NCBI RefSeq assembly: GCF_015207425.1
Contig: NZ_JADEWZ010000030.1
Location: forward strand, 1-62,881
Direction of reading: 5' to 3'
Length of the DNA: 62,881 nucleotides
DNA from: Lusitaniella coriacea LEGE 07157
GTDB taxonomy: Bacteria > Cyanobacteriota > Cyanobacteriia > Cyanobacteriales > Spirulinaceae
The notes under the pieces were generated by a model. That model was not told the DNA's origin, did no database searches, and worked only from the letters and a program-made list of their open reading frames with translations. Numbering within the stretch: position 1 is the first letter of the stretch; every line of letters starts with the position of its first letter. A program made the translations under genes and the position numbers. Below are positions 19,816 through 29,900 of this stretch, piece after piece.

Positions 19816-20058
19816 CGGCGCAGCAAGACTGACTTGTTCTAGCCGCAGTAAGGGAGAAGTTGACGGAGAAAGATGAGAAATTGCTCTGATACCTTAATGT
19901 TTTGCCTGTTATTTTAAGCGGTTATGCCGCTAAATTTCTGAGTTTTCAGAATCTCTGAACTTGAAAAAAGTGCATGACTTCAGTCCTCTTAGAGATATAA
20001 CCATAATAGGTAGAGAATTCTACGATAGAGATATTTTTTGCATTCAGAAACTAGGATT

Positions 20059-22314
20059 ATGTCTAAAGTTAAGCGCCGTCAATTCCTCCAGTTTGCAGGT
20101 TCAGCCCTCGCAACCATTGGTTTAAGTCAGCTTGAGTTGCAACGTCAGGGGTTGCGTTATCGCCAAGTTTTAGCTCAAAATCCATCTCGCAAATTGGCGT
20201 TATTGGTAGGGATTAATCGCTATCCAGAAAGCAATCGGTTTGGACGATTAAGGGGGTGCGTTCAGGATGTCGAACTCCAAAAGAATCTCCTCATTCACCG
20301 CTTTGGATTTAACAAAAATGATATAAAAACCCTAACGGACGCTCAAGCAAGTCGTAAAGGCATTCTGGATGCTTTTGAGCAGCATTTAATCGCGCAGGCA
20401 CAACCGGGAGATGTGGTTGTTTTCCACTTTTCCGGACACGGTTCTTTCGTCACCGATCCCAGTCCCATCGATCCCGGAAATCCCTTTAATAGTACTTTTG
20501 TTCCTGCGGATGACGCGAGTCCGGCGGGGGGAGTGGTGAAAGATATTATGGGACAAACGCTCTTTTTACTGCTGTATGCGCTGCGGCAAAAAACCGAGAA
20601 TGTGACGGTTGTTTTAGATAGCTGTCATTCCGGCGGCGGAACGCGAGGAGAGATTTTGGTGCGTGCGGGAGAACCGGGGAGAAGCGCGTCTCCTGAAGAG
20701 TTTGAGTACCAAGAACAATGGCTGACTCGATTGAATTTAACCAAAGAACAGTTCCAAGCAGAACGGCGAAAAGGTGCGGCGGCGGGGGTTGCTATTGCCT
20801 CTGCAAAATCCGATCAGCAGGCGGCGGATTATCGCTTTGGCGATTTTAATGCGGGAGCATTTACTTATTTATTAACGCAGTATCTCTGGCAAGAAACGTC
20901 AAATGTGGAGAGCGCGATCGCGTCCATTAAAAATCGTATCAGACCTCTCTCGGTTCAAATTCCCCAATACGACGTTCAACCCGGAAGCAATAACAAAAAC
21001 AAACCCATCTACTTCCAAGACCAACCCACTTCTCCCGCCGAAGCCGTGGTTTTGAACGTACAAGGCAATGAAGCAACGATTTGGATGGGGGGAATCGAAC
21101 AAAATAGCCTCGATGCCTTTGGGGAAGGTGCAATTCTCACGCCAGTCATTGGAACCAGAGGCGCAAACCCCACGCAATTTGAACTTACATCTCGTCAAGG
21201 ATTGATTGCCACCGCCACGATTAAACAGGGAAGCGCACAACAGGGACAATTATTGCAAGAATTTGCCCGCGCCATTCCCACAGATTGGAAATTGGGGATT
21301 GGTCTTGACCCCTCTTTAGGATCGGATGCAACCACGGCGGCGAGGGAATTGCAACAACTCAATCGCACTGAAGCGATTGCCTCCCAATCCGCAAGGCAAA
21401 CCTACGCAGACAAAGTACACTACATTTTAAGCCGCATGAGCGCCGCTTACCGCCAACAGCTTCAGGAATACGGCGGTGCAACTAATATTCCAGCAGAAGG
21501 AAGTATCGGTTTATTTTCCCCCGCTTTGGAGGTGATTCCTCAGTCTTTTGGCGCAGCAGGGGAGGGAATTGAAGCTGCAATGGAACGCTTGTCTCCAACT
21601 TTGCGGGGTTTGCTGGCAACGCGGATTATTAAACTCACTCTCAACGCTCAATCTTCCCAATTGGGAGTGGGTGCGTCTATCAGTGTGCTTTGGCGTAATC
21701 GTCCCATCACATTGATTGGACAGTCTTTTACCCCACGCAGCAGCAATTGTGATGTTCCAAAAGATTGCAAACCTGGAGTGAGTCGAGGGGAAAAAACCCT
21801 TTCCCAGGAAATTCCCCTTGGCGCGCCGTTTCAATTAGAGATCGTCAATAACGAACAAGAGGCTCTTTATCTCGGAATCTTAGCTATCGATACGTCTGGG
21901 GAAATTACAGTTCTTTTTCCCAATCACTTTCACGAACTTGCAGCGATATCAGATGATGAAATTAAGGAGTCAGAGGCAACTAGAATTGAAGCAAATAGTA
22001 CGCGGCTCATTCCGAATGCAAACGATGATTTTGTCCTTGCTTCGGAGGAATTAGGTGCGGGAGAAATTTTAGTTATCGCATCTCAAGAACCGATGGTTGA
22101 AGCACTCAAACGGTTGCGAGGTTTATCTCGCGGTCGAAAAGGTCTATTTTCTTTGGGAGAACGGTCAGCAGATGTGATGAATCAGTTTATAAGCGATATT
22201 GATACGATTAGCAGAGGAACTTTAGGGGTCAAATCCCGTGAGGAATATTATAAACAGGTAAGTACGGCTAAAATTGCGGCGCTTTCTATCTCCTTTGCTG
22301 TTGTTCCGGATTAA
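20059..22314 (+). CDS. Orthocaspase (caspase-like peptidase C14) with Tat signal and DUF4384-like C terminus
   Basis: Cys-His protease of the metacaspase-like family common in filamentous cyanobacteria. The N terminus KRRQFLQFAGSALATIG is a twin-arginine export signal, so the enzyme probably folds before export. The p20-like domain (about 43-310) holds the catalytic His127 in HFSGHGS and Cys189 in DSCHSGG, with the S1-pocket acidic residues DD nearby (151-152). The C-terminal third contains a DUF4384-like segment (QLEIVNNEQEALYLGILAID with LFPNHF). The ATG at 20059 gives the Tat signal directly after the start; an upstream in-frame TTG at 20038 was not used. Substrate and trigger unknown. Single gene, followed by sodC on the same strand. 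Confidence 0.88.
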   Translation: MSKVKRRQFLQFAGSALATIGLSQLELQRQGLRYRQVLAQNPSRKLALLVGINRYPESNRFGRLRGCVQDVELQKNLLIHRFGFNKNDIKTLTDAQASRKGILDAFEQHLIAQAQPGDVVVFHFSGHGSFVTDPSPIDPGNPFNSTFVPADDASPAGGVVKDIMGQTLFLLLYALRQKTENVTVVLDSCHSGGGTRGEILVRAGEPGRSASPEEFEYQEQWLTRLNLTKEQFQAERRKGAAAGVAIASAKSDQQAADYRFGDFNAGAFTYLLTQYLWQETSNVESAIASIKNRIRPLSVQIPQYDVQPGSNNKNKPIYFQDQPTSPAEAVVLNVQGNEATIWMGGIEQNSLDAFGEGAILTPVIGTRGANPTQFELTSRQGLIATATIKQGSAQQGQLLQEFARAIPTDWKLGIGLDPSLGSDATTAARELQQLNRTEAIASQSARQTYADKVHYILSRMSAAYRQQLQEYGGATNIPAEGSIGLFSPALEVIPQSFGAAGEGIEAAMERLSPTLRGLLATRIIKLTLNAQSSQLGVGASISVLWRNRPITLIGQSFTPRSSNCDVPKDCKPGVSRGEKTLSQEIPLGAPFQLEIVNNEQEALYLGILAIDTSGEITVLFPNHFHELAAISDDEIKESEATRIEANSTRLIPNANDDFVLASEELGAGEILVIASQEPMVEALKRLRGLSRGRKGLFSLGERSADVMNQFISDIDTISRGTLGVKSREEYYKQVSTAKIAALSISFAVVPD

Positions 22315-22460
22315 AAGAGTTTTTAGAGCAAAGCGAGAAACCCAGCAAAATGGTTACAAGTCTTGCCAACTTTTACTTCGCACAATCAAATAAATTTGAC
22401 ACCCTGTCAAACAATCGAGATAGAATGAACGCACGATTCGGATATATTGAAATTCTTCCT

Positions 22461-23069
22461 ATGAAATTAATATTGAGAATGGTGCAACAGTTCGCGATCT
22501 CGAAGAGCCGCTACGCGATCGCGCTCGGTCTTAGCGGACTCCTACTACTCGCCAGTTGCTCTACCCCCTCCAGTCTTGCAGATAATCCCAAATCTATTTC
22601 AGAAGCCTTTTCCTCCCCCGAAGGGAAAACCGCAACAGCCATCATCAACAGCACCGCAGATCCTTCCCAAAAAATGGGAGAAGCAACCTTCACTTCCATG
22701 AATGCGGGATTAGAAATCGCCGTGCAATTTGAGGATGTTCCTCCCGGCAAACACGGTTTCCATATCCATGAGGTGGGGAGTTGCGAGGATGGCGGGAAAG
22801 CCGCGAAGGGGCATTTTAACCCCAATGGGGTCGAACACGGTTACTTACCTGAAGATGGCGTGGAAAACGCTCACGGAGGCGATTTAGGGAATGTCGAGAT
22901 TGCTGAAGATGGAACGGGAACCCTAACTCTTACGATTCCTCAGTTGAGTTTGGAAGATGGGACGAATAAAGTTGCTGGACTGAGCGTGATTCTTCACGAA
23001 AAACTAGACGATTTCGGTCAACCGACGGGACACGCAGGCGGGCGCATTGGCTGCGGTAGAATTTCTTAG
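22461..23069 (+). CDS. sodC: Cu/Zn superoxide dismutase, predicted lipoprotein
   Basis: Converts superoxide to O2 and H2O2 outside the cytoplasm. Copper ligands are in HGFHIHEVGSC, in GHFNPNG (shared with zinc) and in the late VILHEKLDDFG. Zinc ligands are in GVEHG and NAHGGDLGN. Cysteines for the family disulfide are in VGSC and GCGRIS. The N terminus has a hydrophobic helix ending LLLLASC, so Cys33 is a lipobox cysteine and the enzyme would be membrane-tethered. The frame is open 37 codons further upstream; the ATG at 22461 (MKLILRMVQQ) places the signal at the start, but ATGs at 22425 and 22479 are alternatives. Confidence 0.9.
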   Translation: MKLILRMVQQFAISKSRYAIALGLSGLLLLASCSTPSSLADNPKSISEAFSSPEGKTATAIINSTADPSQKMGEATFTSMNAGLEIAVQFEDVPPGKHGFHIHEVGSCEDGGKAAKGHFNPNGVEHGYLPEDGVENAHGGDLGNVEIAEDGTGTLTLTIPQLSLEDGTNKVAGLSVILHEKLDDFGQPTGHAGGRIGCGRIS

Positions 23070-23076
23070 GGAATTG

Positions 23077-23805
23077 CTATAACGTTGCTGGATCGATACC
23101 CAACTCTCGTAGCTTTTCTTCCAACACAGTTAGGCGCGATTCGGCAACTCCTGCGCGTTCTTCGGCAACTCCTGCACGTTCTTCGGCAACTCCTGCACGT
23201 TCTTCAGCAACTTCTGCACGTTCTTCAGCAACTTCTGCACGTTGGTTCAATTCTACCGATGTTAAAAATTTGCGTCCGTCGGGATAATAAAGGGTTAACC
23301 CTTCCTCTCCTTCCTCGAATCGAATTTCTAATCGAGGACTAATCCAACCGTCCATTTCTTCAATGGCATCTAATCCCTCTTCTGTGCGCAGCCATCCGGC
23401 TAAATCCACGCGATCGGGGTCGTAAATATAGTACTCTTCTACGCCGTAGCGCTCGTAGAATTTGAGCTTTTTATTCATCTCCTTGAGACGATTTCCCGGC
23501 GAGAGAATTTCAAAGACAACTTGAGGTGCAATATCGTTTTCTTCCCATTGTCGGTAAGATCCGCGATCGCGCTTAGGACGACCGATTGCTACCATTGCAT
23601 CGGGTGCTTGGCGAGTTTTATTGTCCCCTTCAACGGGATACCACAACAAATCTCCAGCAACAAAGACATTGGGATTATCTACAAACAAAATTTCTAGATT
23701 CTCTTTGATGACAACAATCCATTGAAATTGTTTGGTATTATCTGCCATCGGCTGTCCGTCGCTGTCAGGATAAGTAATGGTGCGGGAATTGAGTTGCTGA
23801 ACCAT
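23077..23805 (-). CDS. Uma2-family (DUF820) putative endonuclease with heptapeptide-repeat tail
   Basis: Member of the large cyanobacterial Uma2/DUF820 family, which has a PD-(D/E)XK nuclease-like fold; biological role unknown. Core elements are VVFEILSPGNRLKEMNKK near 93-110 and KFYERYGVEEYYIYDPD near 114-130. After the core, residues about 185-221 are five heptads of the type AEVAEER or AGVAEER, predicted coiled coil, then the short conserved end LEEKLRELGIDP. The heptads come from a 21-bp DNA tandem repeat. Convergent with sodC, only 7 bases between stops. Confidence 0.85.
   Translation of the reverse strand: MVQQLNSRTITYPDSDGQPMADNTKQFQWIVVIKENLEILFVDNPNVFVAGDLLWYPVEGDNKTRQAPDAMVAIGRPKRDRGSYRQWEENDIAPQVVFEILSPGNRLKEMNKKLKFYERYGVEEYYIYDPDRVDLAGWLRTEEGLDAIEEMDGWISPRLEIRFEEGEEGLTLYYPDGRKFLTSVELNQRAEVAEERAEVAEERAGVAEERAGVAEERAGVAESRLTVLEEKLRELGIDPATL
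23141..23245. repeat. Five tandem 21-bp units inside the Uma2 gene
   Basis: Units at 23141, 23162, 23183, 23204 and 23225 share the pattern TCGGCAACTCCTGCACGTTC with few substitutions. They are a whole number of codons, so copy-number change would keep the reading frame and only lengthen or shorten the coiled-coil tail. Confidence 0.9.
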
Positions 23806-23855
23806 TGTCCCTGTTGAGGTGAGTATTTTATTGCCATTATAGGCAATTGCTCAGT

Positions 23856-25934
23856 TTAATTGGATTGATTGCGTCGGAGGGGAATTTCAATTTTGAATTC
23901 AGTGCCTTGATTGGGTTGGGAATGACAACTCAAACGACCTTTATGGTCTTCAAAGATAATTTGGTAGCTGATGGATAGACCTAAACCCGTTCCTTTTCCT
24001 GGTTCTTTGGTGGTAAAAAAGGGATCGAAAATGCGCGATCGCGTTTCTTCTGGAATTCCCATCCCATTATCGGAAATCCGGATGACAGCATTCTCCCCGA
24101 TCGCTTCTGTTTTGATGTGGAGTGTTGGAGTATTCTTATTGCCTTCGTGGGGAATTTCTAAAGCATCAATTCCATTATTGAGCAGGTGCATAAAAACCTG
24201 ATTGAGTTTTGCGCCATAACACTCAACCAAAGGTAAATCGCCATATTCTCGAATGGTTTTAATTTCTGGACGTTCGGGTGTTGCTTTCAACCGATGTTGT
24301 AAGAGCGCTAAGGCACTGTCAATTCCCTCATGAAGATTCACGGGTTTCATTTCTGCTTCGTCTAAGCGAGAGAAAATTCGCAAGGAAAGGACAATCTGAT
24401 GAATGCGTTCTGTCCCAAATTTCATGGAGTTGAGAATTTTGGGTAAATCGTTGTCGATAAACTCTAAATCGATCTCCTCCGTTTTCTCCTCAATCTCAAC
24501 GCTAGGGTTTGGGTTATTCTGCTGATAAAGTTTCACTAAATCGAGTAAATCTTCCACATAGCCACAAGTATGAGAAAGATTTGCTGAAATAAAGTTGATG
24601 GGGTTGTTAATTTCGTGGGCAATTCCTGCAACCAACTGTCCCAATCCAGCCATTTTTTCACTTTGGATGGAATGCGCTTGGGATTTTCTCAGTTTTTGGA
24701 CGGCGTGTTTGAGTTTTTCTTTTTGCTGGTGGGTTTGTTCGAGCAATCGAACGTGTTGCAGCGCTACGCCCAATTGCGCGCTAATCTTGGTGAGTACATC
24801 GATTTCTTCCTCTTGCCAATAGCGAGAATCGGAGTTTTGATAGATGGCGAGCAATCCCCACAGTTCGCGATCGCGGTAAATGGTTGCAATGACATAAGCT
24901 CTTGCTTGATAGCTTTCTAGGGCATTAATATAGCAATTACTAAACCCTGCATTGTAAATATTGTTGCACGCTCGAAATTCTTCACCTTTGTTAAAGACCC
25001 CGCCTTGGGTATTTTGTAAATAAGTATCGACAACGGGGGAAACGGCTAAATTTTTGAGACTACACTCGCTCACGTTCTCCTTGAGGTCTGGAGAGCTTAA
25101 TTGCTCTTGCATCAACTGCTTCCAATTTCCCTTGACTGATTCAGCGACAAATTCGCCACTCCAATCGGGATTAAAGCGATAAATAACCGCTCGATCCACT
25201 TCGAGCAATTGTCGTACTTCTTGAGCGGTGGTTTGAAGGATGGTTTCAATATCGAGGGACTGGCGAATCTTTTCAACGGTTGCGACGATCGCTTTCTCCC
25301 GTTTAGCGCCTTTTGTCTGTTCTGCTGCGCGATTGCGCTGTATGACTTGTTGTTGCAGGTTTTGAAGGGCGCGATCGCGCTTTAAGATGATATTCAACTG
25401 CTGGGCAATATATTGTACTGCCTCAACTTCCCACGCTTCCCACTGACGAGGATAATTGCACTGATGAACGCACAGAATTCCCCACTCCGCCTCCGCTTCA
25501 AACAAGGGGATAACGAGTTCTGCTTGGACTTGGAATTGCTTTAAAAGCTTATCCTGGGATGCTTCGCGTTTTTCTCCTTGGCGGTAGAGTTGGGCAAATT
25601 GTTGGTTCAACTCGCCGTCGCGCGCAACAGTCTCTAGGATAGAATTCCACTGATTCTCAATCGATTCTGCTACAAATTCTCCTTGCGCTTCCCATTCAGG
25701 AAAATAGCGAAAAATAGCAACCCGATCTACTTTCAGTAACTGACGTACTTCCGTCACGGTTCGCTTGAGAACCTCATCGAGTAGCAAAGGTTCTTGAATG
25801 TTCGCGATCGCGCCAATCAATGCTTTATGCTGCACTAACTGCTCTTGAAGTGAGACATTTAATTGGGGTGGCTCTCCCATAGTAGTTACAGAAAGCTCGC
25901 TCGTCGCTGAGAGATTATCCATGTCGTGTGGCAA
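23856..25934 (-). CDS. Two-GAF sensor histidine kinase
   Basis: Soluble two-component sensor. GAF1 spans about 50-190 ([20 protein letters not shown]) and GAF2 about 222-395 ([22 protein letters not shown]), followed by a coiled coil. The dimerisation/phosphoacceptor helix carries His440 in GIAHEINNP, and the HATPase domain has [16 protein letters not shown] and [12 protein letters not shown]2 is of the bilin-GAF-like cyanobacterial type: Cys334-Tyr335 sits where cyanobacteriochromes have Cys-His ([14 protein letters not shown]). Whether a chromophore binds is unknown. No receiver domain or adjacent response regulator, so the partner is elsewhere. ATGs at codons 1, 5 and 19 are all possible starts. 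Confidence 0.9.
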   Translation of the reverse strand: MPHDMDNLSATSELSVTTMGEPPQLNVSLQEQLVQHKALIGAIANIQEPLLLDEVLKRTVTEVRQLLKVDRVAIFRYFPEWEAQGEFVAESIENQWNSILETVARDGELNQQFAQLYRQGEKREASQDKLLKQFQVQAELVIPLFEAEAEWGILCVHQCNYPRQWEAWEVEAVQYIAQQLNIILKRDRALQNLQQQVIQRNRAAEQTKGAKREKAIVATVEKIRQSLDIETILQTTAQEVRQLLEVDRAVIYRFNPDWSGEFVAESVKGNWKQLMQEQLSSPDLKENVSECSLKNLAVSPVVDTYLQNTQGGVFNKGEEFRACNNIYNAGFSNCYINALESYQARAYVIATIYRDRELWGLLAIYQNSDSRYWQEEEIDVLTKISAQLGVALQHVRLLEQTHQQKEKLKHAVQKLRKSQAHSIQSEKMAGLGQLVAGIAHEINNPINFISANLSHTCGYVEDLLDLVKLYQQNNPNPSVEIEEKTEEIDLEFIDNDLPKILNSMKFGTERIHQIVLSLRIFSRLDEAEMKPVNLHEGIDSALALLQHRLKATPERPEIKTIREYGDLPLVECYGAKLNQVFMHLLNNGIDALEIPHEGNKNTPTLHIKTEAIGENAVIRISDNGMGIPEETRSRIFDPFFTTKEPGKGTGLGLSISYQIIFEDHKGRLSCHSQPNQGTEFKIEIPLRRNQSN

Positions 25935-26098
25935 ACCTTACCGCTTGAAAAAAATTTCGCTTACTGTAAACATTCCCGATCGCGTCGCAATCGTTTACAT
26001 CTTCATACAAACTTAATCTAACTATCACCTTATCTGATTCTCTCAAAAGGTAGAAAAAAAGAAACGAAGGAGGGAATGGGCTGCACACTCTAACAATT

Positions 26099-26782
26099 TT
26101 ACGTAAAAAGAATGTCCCACGCCACCAGCGCGATCGCGAGGTCTGCCAAAATATGACTGAAATAACCCACCCAAATGGAACGATAGGTCAGATAGCACCA
26201 AGACCAGACAACTCCCGCCAGAAAGACTCCTAACGAACCCAAAATAACCATTGTCCACCCCAAATAAGCGGATAAGGCAATGATGTGGTGAAGCGTAAAA
26301 CAGAAGGCACTGAGGATGATTGCTGCTTTTACTGGAACGAGAATTTCCCACTGTCGGTAGACAAACCAACGCCAGATTATTTCTTCGAGCAGCGAGTTGA
26401 TGAGGATAAAATATAGTGCGCCAAAGAAGTAGATGGTGGGACTTCCAATGCCAACCGCTTGTGCTTTTTCTCGAACCGCGATCGCGTCAATCCCAGACTG
26501 ACCCCACAACCCATAAACCGCAAGGATCGTAGCGAACATCACCAGTCCCAAACTTATTCCCGCTACCCATTCGCGACGTTTGGGAAGAGAAAGTTTGAGT
26601 CGATCGTGCCAGAAAAACCAAAGGAGTGGCAATCCCAATAACCAAATTTTACAAAGAGAAAAAACCAACTGCCCCATTTGCCCAGGAGCAATATACACCG
26701 CCATTGTCACCCCAAAACTTGCGACTGGAACTAGCAGGAGTAAAGCAATTAAAGCGTTGCGACGATCGAGATTTGCAAGCAT
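26099..26782 (-). CDS. CPBP-family intramembrane glutamic-type protease
   Basis: CAAX-protease/bacteriocin-processing family membrane protein of 227 residues with about six hydrophobic helices. All catalytic motifs are visible: LLEEIIWRWFVYR (Glu133, Glu134, Arg138), FTLHH (His165/His166) and FSHILAD (His210, Asp214). Substrate unknown. The frame is open 22 codons further to a TTG at 26848, but the ATG at 26782 starts right before the first membrane helix and was chosen. It lies downstream of no same-strand neighbour and is divergent from the 5-oxoprolinase gene. Confidence 0.88.
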   Translation of the reverse strand: MLANLDRRNALIALLLLVPVASFGVTMAVYIAPGQMGQLVFSLCKIWLLGLPLLWFFWHDRLKLSLPKRREWVAGISLGLVMFATILAVYGLWGQSGIDAIAVREKAQAVGIGSPTIYFFGALYFILINSLLEEIIWRWFVYRQWEILVPVKAAIILSAFCFTLHHIIALSAYLGWTMVILGSLGVFLAGVVWSWCYLTYRSIWVGYFSHILADLAIALVAWDILFT

Positions 26783-26971
26783 AATTTCAAAGTCCCCTTC
26801 AGGAGATTGAGAGGAATTGTCCGGCGTTGCAAAACAATCAGATTGCAATGGGACGGTCTAGGGATATAGCAGAATATAGCAATTCTCCAGCCGATGCGAA
26901 CAAACGACATTCCGAACTTCTAACTGGCACAATTAGATGAAATCCTATTCTCCGAATCCCATTTGTATCTA

Positions 26972-29900
26972 ATGTCTACCCCTCAACGCTGGCAATTTTG
27001 GATCGATCGCGGCGGCACATTTACCGATATTGTTGCGCAATGTCCCGACGGACGGATCGTCGTTCATAAACTACTTTCAGAAAATCCCGAACGCTACAGC
27101 GATGCACCCATCCAAGGGATTCGCGATCTCATGGGACTCGCCGCCAACGAACCCATTCCTACAGAACAAATCGAAGCGGTGAAAATGGGAACGACGGTTG
27201 CCACCAATGCGCTGTTGGAGAGAAAAGGCGATCGCGTGGTTCTTGCCATTACCCAAGGATACAAAGATGCGTTGCGCATTGGCTATCAAAATCGTCCGAA
27301 TATTTTCGCGCGGGAAATTATTCTCCCGGAGATGCTATACGATCGCGCGATCGAGGTGGAAGAACGCTACAGCGCGCGAGGGGAGGAGTTAACCCCCGTT
27401 AACCTCAAAAAAGTCAAAATCGACCTCCAAGCTGCTTATGATGAAGGAATTCGTAGTTGCGCGATCGCGCTGCTTCACGGTTATCGCTACCCCCACCATG
27501 AAGAACAAGTGGCTGAAATTGCCGTAGCGATTGGGTTTACCCAAATCTCCATCTCCCACCGCGTCAGTCCCCTGATGAAACTCATCAGTCGCGGCGATAC
27601 CACGGTTGTGGATGCTTATCTTTCTCCTATTCTCCGCCGTTATGTGGATCGCGTTGCCTCTCAGTTAGAGATATCTCCCCGCGAACTAGAACCCGATAGC
27701 AAAACACGAGTCCGACTCCTCTTCATGCAATCCAACGGCGGACTCACCGACGCGCAACAATTCCAAGGGAAAGATAGCATTTTGTCGGGCCCTGCGGGAG
27801 GCGTTGTGGGTGCGGTGAAAGCGAGTCAATTGGCAGGATTTGACAAAATAATCGGTTTTGATATGGGGGGAACCTCGACTGATGTCAGTCACTATGCGGG
27901 GGAGTACGAACGCAATTTTGAGACGGAAGTGGCTGGGGTTCGCTTGTGTGCGCCGATGATGTCCATTCATACCATAGCAGCCGGGGGCGGTTCTATTATC
28001 CAGTTTGACGGCGCACGGTATCGTGTGGGCCCCGAATCGGCGGGTGCAAATCCGGGTCCCGCTTCCTACGGGAGGGGGGGAGATTTAACGGTGACAGATT
28101 GCAATGTGATGGTGGGGAAATTGCAACCAGAATTTTTCCCCAAGGTATTTGGGAAGGATGGGGACGAACCCCTCAATGCAGAGATCGTTCGGGAAAAGTT
28201 CGCACAACTTACGGCGGAAATTGGCGACAATCGCACGCCGGAGGCGGTTGCAACTGGATTTCTCGCGATCGCGGTGGATAAAATGGCAAAGGCAATCGAA
28301 AAAATATCCCTACAACGGGGGTACGATGTCTCTCAATATACCCTCTGTTGTTTCGGCGCGGCAGGGGGACAACACGCTTGTTTGATTGCGGATGCGTTGG
28401 GGATGCAGCGCATTTTCATCCATCCTTACGCGGGGGTTTTGTCCGCCTACGGGATTGGTTTAGCGGATATTCGCGTGTTACGCGAACAAGCAGTTGAAGG
28501 GAAGTTGAATGATTCTATTCTCCCTCAATTGGAAGGGGAATTTGTAGCATTAGTGCAACAAGGGAAAGGGGAATTAGAACACCAAGACACCCCAAATGTG
28601 GAACAAGCTACCATTCTGCGACAGGTTCGCCTCAAATACGAGGGGACGGATTCTACTTTAGTGGTGGATTTTGACAATTGTTTGGCTATGCGACAGCAGT
28701 TTGAAGCCTTACACCAACAACGTTACGGTTTCATTATGGGGGAGAAGGAGCTAATTGTTGAGGCAATTTCTGTTGAATTGATTTGTCCCACTTACACGCC
28801 AGAGGAAGAGATTATACCACAAGAAAGAGAGAGTTTGCCGTGCGAGAATGCGTCCGTAAAAATGTACGTTGCCAATTGTTGGCAAGACACCCCCGTTTAT
28901 ACGCGAGAAAATTTACAACCGGGGGATATTATTACCAGCCCTGCCATAATTATCGAACCCACCGGAACGAATATTATCGAACCGGGGTGGCAAGGGGAAG
29001 TCAACGAGCGAAATCATTTGATTTTAGTCCGCATTGCGCCCCTAAAAATAGAAGTAGAGGACAAATCGAAAAATAGCAATACTCCCGATCCGATTCTCCT
29101 CGAAATCTTCAATAACCTCTTCAGTTCCATCGCCGAACAAATGGGAACGGCACTACAAAATACCAGCTATTCCGTCAATATTAAAGAACGTCTCGATTTC
29201 TCCTGTGCAATTTTCGATTCTCAAGGTCAACTCATTGCTAATGCGCCGCACATTCCCGTTCATTTAGGGTCAATGAGCGAAAGCGTTCAAAGTTTGATTG
29301 ACGCACGAGGCAATACCCTACAATCGGGCGATGTTTATGCAATTAATAATCCTTACAACGGCGGTACGCACCTTCCCGATATTACCGTTATTACTCCCGT
29401 CTTCTCTCAAAATTCAAACGCCTCACCGCTATTTTATGTCGCCTCTAGAGGACACCACGCCGATATTGGCGGGATTACTCCCGGTTCGATGCCATCCCAC
29501 AGTACGACGGTGGAGGAAGAGGGGATTTTATTGGATAATTTTCAACTGGTTCATCGGGGAGAATTTCGAGAACAAGAACTCTTCAACCTTCTCACATCGG
29601 GAAATTACCCCGCACGCAATCCCAATCAAAACCTTGCGGATTTGCAAGCGCAAATTGCGGCTAATGAAAAAGGAATCCAAGAATTAAATCGCGCGATCGC
29701 GCACTATGGATTAGAAACCGTTCAAACCTATATGCAGCACGTTCGAGATAATGCAGAAGCGTCCGTGCGAAAAGCGATTAATGCTCTAAAAGATGGGAGT
29801 TTTTCCGTCGAACTCGATACGGGGGGAAAGATTGAAGTGGATATCGCGATCGATCGCGCATCTCAAAATGCAACTCTGGATTTTAGGCGCACATCTTCCC

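Noticed and set aside
23141-23245. CRISPR-like tandem repeat
   Set aside because: The 21-bp units are contiguous with no spacers and lie in frame inside a coding sequence.
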